Assembly: GCF_000151315.2 (NCBI RefSeq)
Contig: NW_011887296.1
Span: forward strand, 1,421,131 to 1,485,130
Origin: Capsaspora owczarzaki ATCC 30864
Lineage: Eukaryota > Opisthokonta > Filasterea
Direction of reading: 5' to 3'
DNA length: 64,000 bases
Numbering within the stretch: the first letter of the stretch is position 1; every line of letters starts with the position of its first letter. Position numbers and translations under genes: made by a program. The notes under the pieces are model-generated. The model saw only the letters and a list, made by a program, of their open reading frames with translations. It had not been told where the DNA came from and made no database searches. Shown piece after piece: positions 10,727-21,198 of the stretch.

Positions 10727-11420
10727 GTTGTTTCTTTGATCAGCCCGCCAAAACCGCCTCACTTTGTTGGTCGCCATCCGACCGCAGACATTGACCAACA
10801 TCGCCTGGATGTCGCCAAGTCCATGGGCGCTCACAAGATCTTCCGTGTCACATCCCGCGACGCCAAGGAGGTGGCGGCTCAAATTGCCGAGCTTGCTGGT
10901 GGCCGCTTGGATGTCGCCATCGAATGCAGCGGAGCGGAAGCCAGTCTTCGAACTGCCATCTTTGTAAGTCTTACGTTGAGTCTGCAGTTGCGCTTTTTCT
11001 ATATGTTTGATAGGCTAACGGTCCTTCCTTGGTTTTTTCTTCTTTGTTTTCGTTTTTGGTTTACCTGTGTTTGCTTGCCCCGTTTCCTCGCCGTCTCCAC
11101 CTGCCCCCCACCAACCAATCGCCAAAAACCACCTCCACCAGTCGACCCGTAACGGCGGCGTGGTGGTCTTGGTCGGCCTTGGTGCACCCGAGGTGAACAT
11201 GCCCATCGTCGATGCTGCTGTGCGTGAAGTTGACATTCGCGGCATCTTCCGCTACGTCAACGCGTATCCGACTGCCCTCGCAATGATTGCGTCAGGCACC
11301 GTGAATGTCAAGCCCCTGATTACGCACCACTTCAAACTGAACGACGCCATTCAAGCGTTTGAAACGGCAAAGACCGGTGCCGGTGGTGCCATCAAGGTCA
11401 TGATTCACTGCGACCAGTAG
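8736..11420 (+). CDS. SORD: Sorbitol (polyol) dehydrogenase
   Basis: Eight exons: 8736-8786, 9265-9298, 9394-9558, 10115-10274, 10384-10502, 10606-10671, 10788-10963, 11142-11420 (about 349 aa, all in phase). A zinc-dependent medium-chain dehydrogenase oxidising sorbitol or xylitol with NAD+. Catalytic zinc motifs [10 protein letters not shown] and GHESSG are present, as are [15 protein letters not shown] and the nucleotide-binding CGAGPIGL. Four cysteines in [16 protein letters not shown] suggest the structural zinc lobe that the human enzyme has lost. Exon 2 is only 34 nt (it encodes [11 protein letters not shown]). Intron 3 is long (556 nt) and A/G-rich, and intron 6 contains a 35-nt T run. 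The expected family length is about 350 aa, so the model looks complete. Confidence 0.95.
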
Positions 11421-11805
11421 TGGAATTCTGACGTTTGCCCCCTCCGTTTGGTCCTCTTTTGACTGATCACTGGTAACTGCTATTTCATGGCTCTGGTTAC
11501 TGACGCGTGTTGGTGCATGAAGTGCATTTTTTCCCCTTTGTGAACAAACATTGTGCAGATTGACCCACATACATCCGAAACAAGCAACATCCATTTTACA
11601 CTGTTGTGGTCAGCTTCAGCGCGGGTACCCGCCGGCCCTCCCCCCGTTTGGTGGTAGGATTCCAACATCGGCGCACGTCAAGCAGAAATCAACAAAAACA
11701 ATCAACACACATGCAAGAAGGTTCAACTGCACCGGACGACAAGCCAAAAAAACAAACGAAAGGCGGCGACGTGGGCGGCGACGTGGGCGGCTCCGTTTTT
11801 TTTTT
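11421..11805. other. Convergent intergenic spacer
   Basis: This 385-bp tail-to-tail spacer between sorbitol dehydrogenase and the orphan minus-strand gene contains the 3' UTRs of both. No gene or obvious structure was seen beyond a short GGCGACGTG direct repeat near 11765. Confidence 0.5.
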
Positions 11806-12669
11806 TTACTGTGCAGGGGTGGGCTTCCGACGATAGTCTGGAGAGGGATGGTAGTCGCCATTGGTGCGCAGAGCGCGCAACTCCTTCCACGAGGGAGCTC
11901 CCGGGTTGTGGCGCACAGATTCATCGCGGCGCTGGCTCGGGAGCACCCCCTTGGGCAGCTCCCGGACGGTGGATGAGGCCTGAGGAGGAACGACCGGCGG
12001 TGCTGGCGGATACTGGAGCGCATACGTAATCACGACACGGTAGTCGCGACCAGCGGCCGCCGAGGCAAAGGGGCCCACATACAGGCAGAGGCTGTAAGGC
12101 GAGTAGTGGTTTGGACGCCGAAGATAGGCAATCACATACTCCTCAGTGTTGCCAGACAGTAGCGGAACAATCGTGTTGTTGGACCGGATGAACACACCGG
12201 AAATGCGGACGCACAGGTTTGCGTTGAACGCTGGGGAGTTGAGCAACTCGGCCTCGTACACATAGCCGGCCTGAGGCAGAGTGCCCCAGTGCAGGGCTTC
12301 CATCTGAGCGAGGCCTTGATATGCGTAGTAGGCGCCGAGGAAGGTAAAGCCGCGATGAAGAACCTCGCCGTCATCGTTGATGTTCATGTTGTTGATGGGA
12401 GTCGACGAGGACGAGGTGTCGGCTTGGGTGTGGAACGAGATACCGCTCGTCCAAATCCCAAGACCGTTCAAGTCTTTCGCAAAGCGGATGCGAAGCAGTT
12501 CCTTGTTCAAGTTGTTCCCCCACGAGATTCGAGCGTCGCCCGTGTCACTCGTCTTGAAATGGATGGTCGCGTTTGGTTGCTCAAACACAAGCACAGCGTT
12601 GAGCAGCGTGTCAATACTCGACGGTCCGGTATTCTGAAAATCGAGCGGCGGCACTGGATTAGTTGTCAT
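11806..12669 (-). CDS. Intronless hypothetical protein (287 aa)
   Basis: A single uninterrupted frame runs from ATG at 12669 (MTTNPVPPLDF...) to a stop at 11806, with balanced amino-acid composition and codon use like the neighbours. I do not recognise a family. The first ~235 residues look globular and beta-rich (alternating hydrophobics such as NATIHFKT, VYEAELL, YRVVITYALQY). The C-terminal ~50 residues are Pro, Arg and Ser-rich and probably disordered. No signal peptide or membrane segment is seen. Most neighbours are multi-exon, so an intronless gene of this size may be a retrogene, a transferred gene or simply a short gene. Function unknown. Confidence 0.7.
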   Translation of the reverse strand: MTTNPVPPLDFQNTGPSSIDTLLNAVLVFEQPNATIHFKTSDTGDARISWGNNLNKELLRIRFAKDLNGLGIWTSGISFHTQADTSSSSTPINNMNINDDGEVLHRGFTFLGAYYAYQGLAQMEALHWGTLPQAGYVYEAELLNSPAFNANLCVRISGVFIRSNNTIVPLLSGNTEEYVIAYLRRPNHYSPYSLCLYVGPFASAAAGRDYRVVITYALQYPPAPPVVPPQASSTVRELPKGVLPSQRRDESVRHNPGAPSWKELRALRTNGDYHPSPDYRRKPTPAQ

Positions 12670-13207
12670 TTTTGCCTCTCTTTGTGTGAGTATGAGTGTG
12701 TGTGAATGAGAGAACACAATGAAGGAGAAATAAAAGACTGGTTATCCGAATTCGGCAGAGAAACGAACGCTTTATCTTCAATCGGCAGGCGTTTCGCAGA
12801 AAAACGCCAACCGGAAGCGCTTGTCGTACAGCGATGCCAGCCGTCTATGCAAACGCCCAGAAAATAAGCGCAACCGAGAGTCGTGAGTGTTTTGACTTTG
12901 TTTTGCGAGGAGATGGGAAGTCGATGCACCGAGGGGAGCAAGCAGGGCTTGAAACGTCGAAGACAACAAGAAGCGTTCTTTTTTTTTTTTTTTTTTTGTT
13001 GGTTTTTTTGTTTTCTGTTGTCTGGCATTGCAGCATCGACAAACACTCACCCCATACGAATGCAAAACACACAAGGCGAGCAAGAAAGAGGCAAAAGCTT
13101 TGTTAAGAAAAAAACCAAAAAAGAAGCAAAATTTATGATAATATTGACAAACGACAAAAACGAACACGTCAAAATCGAAAAAGTGAAAACAAAACGCATG
13201 AAACGAC
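12670..13207. other. Intergenic spacer
   Basis: It contains the 5' flank of the orphan gene and the 3' flank of the MAP3K gene, with a T run near 12980-12997 and A-rich sequence toward 13200. No supported gene. Confidence 0.5.
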
Positions 13208-16200
13208 TCAACGGGACACTGTCGTCCGGACAAACGGATGCAATAGCAGCTGCTTTGCGGCGGGGCGCTTGGCCGGATCCATGATGAAGCAAAGCTTTAA
13301 AAATTCTTTGCCCAGGTCACTGAGAAGGTCGGGCATGGGAGGCGTCGCAGCCAAGACCGTGATTTGGTACATGATTTGCAGCATTTCCAGGTCGGCCCAA
13401 GGCTTGTTGCCGGTTGCCATCTCAATCACCACGCACCCAATGCTCCAAATATCGGCTTTGCGACCATGACCGCCTTCTTTGTGGCCCTTGAAGACCTCGG
13501 GAGCCATAAACGCAGGCGTGCCGGGAAGGTCATTGAGCTCGCCGGCGACAGTGCGCTCTTCATTGAAGAGCCGGACGCAGGCACCAAAGTCACCGAGCTT
13601 GATGTTGCCCAGAGCGTCAAGGAAAATATTGTCGCTCTTGATGTCGCGATGCGCAATGCCACTGGTGTGCAGGTAATCGACGGCGCTCAGTAACTGGTAC
13701 GTGTACGAACGCATCACGTCTTCGGACTCGATCGAGCCGTTGCGCAGCAGGTGGGTGAGCGTGCCACCGTCGCAGTACTCCATGAAAATGTACAAGACTT
13801 CGCGATGGACTTCGACACCAAAGTATCGGACAAGATTGGGGTGCTCGAGACCATCAATCAGCTCCATTTCGCGCTGGATGCGACGGATGGAGTCGTTCCG
13901 TCGGATAATGTTCTGAGACGAGAGCTTGAACTCCTTGACCGCCATCAGGTCACCGGTATCCAGATTGACGCAGACAGACACTTCGCCAAAGGCGCCCTTG
14001 CCAAGCATTTGACCACGCTGCCAGCGAATGTTGACTTGGAAGAGCTCCAGTTCGTTTTCCTTGTGCGAGTGTGCTTCAATGTCTCGCAGCACCGAACCAA
14101 CCTTTCTCTCGCTGCGCAGTTTGAGGTAACGCGACTCGTCGATGGTGGAGAGGTGCGCCATTTGGGCGTTGTGCGATCGGGTGAGTGCTGTCGCACGCTC
14201 GCGCTCCCGAATGGCTGCGACCTCCTTGGAATCGAGCCCGGCAGCTTGAGCAGCTGTTGCGGCTGCGATCGCTGATCGTGCTGGGCAGGCAAAAGCAAGA
14301 GAATTGTGCGACGAACGTTCAGCCACCTCGTTGGCAGCGGCGTGCGCCAAGTCGGCCGCCGACAATGCCAAGCCTGACTGGGATGGCATCTGCAGAGGCG
14401 CGCGAGTGCGATTGGGCGGATGCGCAGACGAGACACGGGGAGATGTGGTCCCACTTCCAAACCCAAAGCCAGAGCTTCCACCGCCGTGCAAGAGCGTACG
14501 CGATGGATTTCGATGAGGCGTGGTGGGCAACGACGTGGACGACCCATGCGCTGACACGTGTCCCAAGCTCGACGGCGGGGCGGCCACGCGCGGCGGCGGT
14601 GCGCCTCCTTCCAGCGGACCGATGCGATCCAAAAAGTCATTCACACGTCGCTGGAAGGCAAGGAAGATTCGGGAGGGCTTTCAGAGATGGGGCTACACAC
14701 GTCGACCAAAAAGGTGAGCCCTTGCTGGATGGCAAAGGTGGGCTGGAGCCTGCCCTCGTCGGCCATGTTCTCGACAATGACATGCTCCATCCACGACAGG
14801 ACAAAGCGAAGCAAGTCCGGGATCAGTGCAGTCTTGGTTTGCCCAACCACCAGCTTGCCCGTTTCGCGCAGGTACTCGAACGCATAGTTGAATGCACGTT
14901 GCACAACCTCGCGCAGAATACGCGCCTCCGTGTCTGTCAGCGCGTCTTCCGATAGGAATCGTTGAATGCGGTAGACGCCACGGACCAGGGTGTGGGCGAG
15001 GTTGAGCGATGCTGCCTTGAGATCCGACATGGGCTCCTCGACTGATTTGCGAGTGCTGGTCTGTTCGTCGGGCGTGAGAACGTCGCTCGGTAGTCCGGAG
15101 GCGGCCTCAAACACCTTCTGTTGAATGTGCACCTGCGATGATTTCCCAGTGATGATTTTGACCCCGGGAACGTCAATATCGGCGAAGGCCAGCGAAATCT
15201 CGGCGTTGACGCGCGCAGCTCGCCGAGGCCCCTTCCACTCGCGGCACCAGCCGTGTTGGACGTTGATCAGAACAATGTAGCCGTCAATGTCGTCCTCCAG
15301 CACATCTCGCGGCGTGCATGCAGTGAGGAGCTGTTCAATGGCCGCCTGCGAGAGCAACGGCGACGCCACCACCCAGAAGTTTGGCGAGATGCTTTCCCCT
15401 TCCTCCACGGCGAGGCGTGGCGTCGTGGACGAAGACGTGGCATCAAAGTACCCCATGCCATCCTGGCCATCCAAATCGAGAGGTGTCGTGGGAATGCTGG
15501 AAAACGTTCCGCGAGGAGGGGCGGTTGCTTGGCGTCGAGGAACAAAGCTCGCCGTCACGAGGAGGACATGGCCCGAGTCGGCAAGGCGTTCGCAAAGAGT
15601 CATGTAGTTGACGGGGTGAGAGATCAGCTTGTAGCGCATGGCCACCTCGAGATCACGGGTCAGCATTTTGGCAAAACCGAGCGCCTGGCCGCTGCGCCGC
15701 TTCAAATCCTCAAACACTTCTTGGACGGTGCGGAATGATTCGAGCGACCGTTCGGCCGTCGTCACCTCGTCGAGCGCTGACTCAAACATGGTGGTGCTGT
15801 GATCAAACAGGGTGACGGCCATGTTACAGAATTGCCGCGCAGCAGCCACCTCGCCGCCGCGCACATCCATTGCGCGATCCTTGGCAAAGTCCCACTCGGT
15901 TTCGAGAATGGACTTGGTGTCGCTGGAGGGCTGGGAGGCCTGCAAGCTGATTTTGAGGCGATCGCACAACAGACTGAGGTAGGCGTCCAGAGCCGACGTG
16001 AGTGTTTCATCAAACTCGTAAAAGTCGCGCTCAAGCTGGCTGGCAATGTCTGCGCGTTCGCGGAAGGAGAGACTGGTCGATCCCGTGAACGAGGGAGGGT
16101 TTGATGACGTGCCGCTGGACGTTGGGGCCGAAGGCGGGCCACCAGAAGGAGCGGATGTCCCTCCCGCTGTGGCAGAAGCAGAAGCAGCAGCAGCAGAAGA

Positions 16201-19200
16201 AGAAGAGCCACTTGCCGTCGGAGGGTGGGGAACCACCCACTCAACAAGTGACTGGCACATCTTTCGCACGTTAATCGCTTGCGTAACGCATTCGCGCAAA
16301 TCCACAATCAGCTGCTGGATGGACGCCACGGAAAGCTTGGACGCTGGGAGATGGTTGAGTCGCTCGCGAAGACACTCTTGAACGACACCCAAGGGCACGC
16401 GCGTCAGATAAATGAGCAGTGGCTCAAACGAAGGCAGGCCCATCTTGTCAAATTCCGCGCGGTGTTCGTCCAAGGCACGCTTGGCCTTGGACAGAGTCGG
16501 GTGAAGAAAGTCCATCATGAGCTCAGTCACATGCCGAATGCCATCACGCTTGAGCGAGCGACGCACAAAGGCAAGGCAGGGTTTTGTTTGGGCAATGTGA
16601 GAGATGATTGAGCTAGGCCCAGTCGACAGTGGTGGAGGCGTGGTGCTGCTGCTGCCACCGGCGCTCCCAGTCATTGAGAAGGGCGTGAATGGCGTTGCTG
16701 GCGTGACAGGGGTGAATGGGACCCCATTGAGGCTCGGCCACAAGCCGTTTGGGTGGTTGCCAACGGCGGGCGCGGCCGCATCATCCGTGAGAACGAGCGG
16801 ACTGGGTAGCCAGATCGGGGTCATGCTCGACAGGCCACCGCCAACCTCGCCGGACATGCGGGCAGCCGCCGCCAACCCTTGGTCGTGCAGGAAGGAAGCG
16901 GTGCTCTCGCCGTACCGCTCGACTCTGGAGTGCGGATTCAGTGAGAGTCGCGACATTTGCCGAGCGCTGCTGTTGATGACACCATTTGGCACAATGGGAT
17001 GCGGCGAGGCAATCTGGGAGCCGCGCGAGGATGCGTGACCGTTGCTGTCTCCGAGAAAGTACCCTTCACCGCGGGGCGAGCCCGTGCGCTTGGGCGGAAG
17101 ATCGGTGGGCGACATGATGACTGGTGGCGATGTTGCAACTGTCGGATAGATCAGACGAAGATGAGGCGAGTAGTGCGTTTCCATCTCGGACAGGACAGAG
17201 TCCGTGCTCTCAGTGCTGGAGGGAGGCAACGAATGTCGCGACACGGCAATTTTGGGGACGTTCGATGCCTCACGGGAGAGTGCGTTGGCAGATGCAGACG
17301 CATCGACAGGCATGAGTGTGGTGGACGACGCATCGCATGACAGCGACGCAGCGGGGGCAGTGATTGAGCCCGATGTCGAGTTGATCGAGCCCGAGGTCGA
17401 GTTGATCGAGTCAACAGATGGGTTGAGAGATACAGCAAACTGCGAGGGATTGCTGCTGCTGTTGTTTGTGCTGTCGTTGTGCTGCTGCAAGACTGGAGCG
17501 GGTCGGGTGGACAAACCCCCAGCAAGCGAGTATGATGTCAAACCAGGGCGAGTCATGCTGGGCAAGCTGGCAAATGCCGTCGGCGCGGCAGCGCTGTCGG
17601 CACTGCCAGCAAAGTCGGTTGCGCCGCTGCTTGGCGCCTGCAATGCAAGCCCAGCGATGGCCGAGTTGTTGCTAAAGCTGCTAAACTGATACTGAGGCGT
17701 AATGTTGAGGTTTGGCATGGGGCGGACACCAAACCAAGGCACGGCCAGGCGGAAGCGCAGAATTAGGTCGCGAGTGACATTGAGCCACAGCGACATGTCG
17801 TCCAAGCGATGTTTGAGCGCCAATTCTTCCTTCTGACTCAGCTGACACGAGATTTTACGCTCGAAAGCGTTGTAGAAGGTCCGTTCGGCAAGCTCGACCT
17901 GTTCAAGCCGGTGATTGACTTCGATAATGGCATGTTCCAAGGAGAAGGACGCGACAGGGGAGACCTGGAATCGCATCGCATCACGAATGATGACGGTGGC
18001 GAGATCTTGCTCCGAGGGCAGTGCATCCATCTCTTCGTCAATCGTGTGACCAGCCGAGAAGGCTCGCAATTCCAGCCATAGATCTCGGCGGAACTTTGCT
18101 TTCGCATCTTCCAGGCGGCGATCGTCCAGCTGCTGCTGATAGAGCTGTTGCTGCTTGACACGCTGTTGGAGCACCGTTTTGACGCGCTGCTGGACTTGCG
18201 GAAACCACTCGTTTAGCAATGAAGAATCCACCAATGGCTGAGGCTCGCCACCTGGGATGGCGCGGGCAGCAGCTCCTGAAGCGACCCGCTTTGGGGCGTA
18301 ATCCCTTGGAAACATTGTGTCCGGATTGGCGTCAAGCGGTGACACATAGCCCGAGTTTGCGCCCGAAGGCGTCGGAGAGAAAAAGTTGTGCATCTCTAGC
18401 GCCCGATCGAGATCCTGGGAGGTGAGGTGCAGATCAGTGCTGGACTCTGCAGGCTCAGGGATGGCCGGGCTGGTGGCAGTGGCAGGATCACGGCGCCCTG
18501 ACGACGTCTCCGTGGAGAGGACCTTGGAGGAGGAGGGCGTGCCAGCAGAAGCCCCAGCAAAGTTTCCGGCGGGAGTTGCAGGCTTGGTGAGTTCTCGCGG
18601 TGGTGGCTGATGGCGGTACAACATTGACTCCACGGGTGACGATGAGAGGCGGGTCTGGAGGCTTTCCTTGTAGAGCCGCTCACGCTCGCGCTCCTTGGCG
18701 CTCTGGCGCTTCTTCTTCTTTTTGGCGTGCTTGGCGCTCCCGGCGGCGTTGCTAAACCAAGGATCATCGGCTCCCACTTCGTGTGGAGATGTGGGAGTGC
18801 TCTGCTCGTCGCTTTGCTCGTCGGCATTCAAGCCAGGCGACACTGAGGTCGACTGAAATTGCTGGTGGAGCATCGAATCGCCGCCTTCGTCGAATGGACT
18901 CGCGGTGCCCGAAACAGAGCCTGTGCGACTGAGCATCGGGCTTGGAGTGCTGGCCGTGCTGGTGCCAGCAGGGACGCGACTGAACCTCGCGCCATCGCTG
19001 GTCAATGAGATTGGCTGAGGGAATATCTGTGCCAATGAGGCTTGAGATTGGTTGGGTGTCGTACGACGCAAATTACTGCTGGGCGCAGGCGAGGAGCTTG
19101 CGCTGTACGGGCTCGGTGGACCGGCGCCGCCAAGCGAGTTTGTGGACGACCCGGCCGAGCCCAGTCCGGTTGGCTGGCTGTGCATGCGAGACATGGAGGC

Positions 19201-20562
19201 CGAACGCGCGGGCGCATTCCCAGCAGCACCCGCAGCGGTGCCCTTGTCACTGGACGAACCGACGGACGAGCTGGAGTTGTTGCGCAACATGTTGCCGGTG
19301 GTGTTGCGGCGCTGAACCGAGCGCGCACTGAAGGATGGGTGGTGTGGAACGTGGTGCGATCGTTTCCGCATGTGCGACGTGGAGGGCGGGGACATGACGT
19401 AGACATCGTCAATTTCCGATCCGGAACCCTCAGAGCTATCTTCGGTCGACTGGCCAACGTCAAAGCGAGACGAATTGGTCGAGTCAGAGTGATACTGCGA
19501 GCTCCTCTCTTCGTCTGAGAGCGAGGTGAGACTGAAACCACCTGAGGGGTGCGCATGGGTGGACTGCGCCAGGTAACTCGTCGTCTCTGGCGTCAAGCTG
19601 TCATGGCCCGTCCAAACCAGGTATGGATGGTAGTCGACCTCCTTGCGCTGCTCGTCAATGTCGAGAACAAACTGCTTGGAAACAAACACGACAGCGCCGC
19701 ATCGTTCGTACGCCTCGAGCAGTCTTGCTGAGCGATTCGCAACCTCGGCCTTCGTTGTGACAAAGAAATCGAGCTGTGTGTGTTTTGAGTAAGTCGACGG
19801 TCAAAAAGTTAGAGCAAGAACTGAATCCCCAATATATTATTCTCGGGCAAACAGACGCCCTAAATTCTCAGAAGTTTACCCGTCACTCCCACCACAAACA
19901 AACAAACAAACAAACAAACAAAAAAACTCAGCCCGCGGGCGAGTGCGTTTGCGCTTTACCTGTTTGTTGGCACTCGTGGCAATGTGGCCGCCGTTCGCTG
20001 TGATGCGCTCGGCAATGTCCTCCTTCTCCTGGGACGAGAAGCCATAGATGGCAAAGAGCAGCGAGTGGAGGCAATTGGAGCGTTTGCTGCTGCGGCTCTT
20101 TGCGCCGCCATGGGACTGCTGTTGCTGATGCTGGTGTTGCTGATGCTGGTGTTGTTGACGCGTGCCAGTTCGAGTGGAGCTCCCAGTCGACAGGGTGGAC
20201 GATGACGACGACAGCGACGGCGAGTGAGTCGAGTGGTGACGCCCGGACTCCCGACTCTGATGAAGCTGCTGCTGCTGCTGCTGTGACGCTGTTGCTGCTG
20301 GTGCTGCTGCTGGTGCTTGTGCGAGTGGAGGACCCGCGCCAGGCACTGCAATGGGCGACGACGTTGTTGCTGGGCCCAATGTGCTGAATGCATTGGGCAG
20401 CCGAATGCTGCCTGCGCTCACCACGGTCGGACTCGCAGTCCCAGTCCCAGTCCCAGTCCCAGGAGCAGTCCCAGGAGCAGTCCCAGGAGCAGTCCCAGTC
20501 GCCGGTGGAGTGCCAGTCGCAGGCCTGCTGCCGCTGCTGGTGCCGCCGCTGCTGCTCGCCAT
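13208..20562 (-). CDS. Giant MAP3K4/MEKK4-type kinase with N-terminal BRCT domain
   Basis: Three exons (20562-19960, 19773-14701, 14650-13208) join in phase 0 to about 2372 aa. The order is: a low-complexity Gly/Thr/Gln/Ser N-terminus, a BRCT-like domain (about 160-255) spanning intron 1, a very long Ser/Pro-rich region, a conserved helical MEKK4/SSK2-like segment (about 1300-1850), and a C-terminal kinase domain (about 2105-2368). The BRCT-like part contains GFSSQEKEDIAERITANGGH, then DFFVTTKAEVANRSARLLEA. The kinase has GKGAFGEV, AVKEFKL, AHRDIKSDN, GDFGACVRL and GTPAFMAPE, so it should be active. MAP3K4/SSK2 kinases activate the p38/HOG stress MAPK pathway. The 50-nt second intron is short but is needed to keep the frame. 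The BRCT domain is not part of the animal or yeast orthologues I know. It is head-to-head with the JMY-like gene. Confidence 0.9.
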
Positions 20563-21198
20563 TCGTGGAGGTGACAGTTTGCTTTACGTCTCTCTCTCTG
20601 TGCCTTGTCCAGTGAAACCGTGGGGAAGGGGGGCCGAAGGGGGGTTAAAGGTGTCGCTGTGTGTCAGAAAGTGGTCCACAGAACAAGCGCGGAAGGCTTG
20701 GAAAAAAGCAGAGGCGGGAAGACAGAACGAGAACGAAACGAAAGCGACGAGAAAGCAAAAAAAAAAAAAAAAAAAAAAAAAAGCAGCAAAAATTGACACG
20801 ATTATTATTGACTGGAGCTTGCATTGAGAAGGGAAAGGTTTGTTTTCCCCGGAGTCGCATGACGAACAAGCGCTGCGTTATGGATTGCACGCATAGTGTG
20901 TATGTGTGTGTGCATTTGCTGTGACTTTGGATGAGCGTGCTCGTCATAAAAAGTGAAGGAAACGCTGTTTGGGATTTTGACTGTGTGTGTTTGTGCCACG
21001 ACTGCTCGGAACACACAAGTCCAATGCATGGTCCATTCCCTCCCCCACCCTCTCTCTCTCTCTCTCTCTCTCTCTCGCGCTCTCGCGCGCGCGCTTCGGT
21101 TGAGAAATGTCCATGAATGTCAGAAGCCAGTCGTAAATTTTTTGTTTTTGCACCTTTTCGGGTTTGACAAGTCAGCTTCGTTGCTTCTTCCGTCACCC
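20563..21198. promoter_or_regulatory. Divergent promoter region, MAP3K / JMY-like
   Basis: 636 bp between two divergent start codons. It contains a long A run (about 20757-20782), TG-rich sequence and a (CT)n tract near 21053-21076. No gene was identified. A shared promoter role is inferred from orientation only. Confidence 0.4.
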
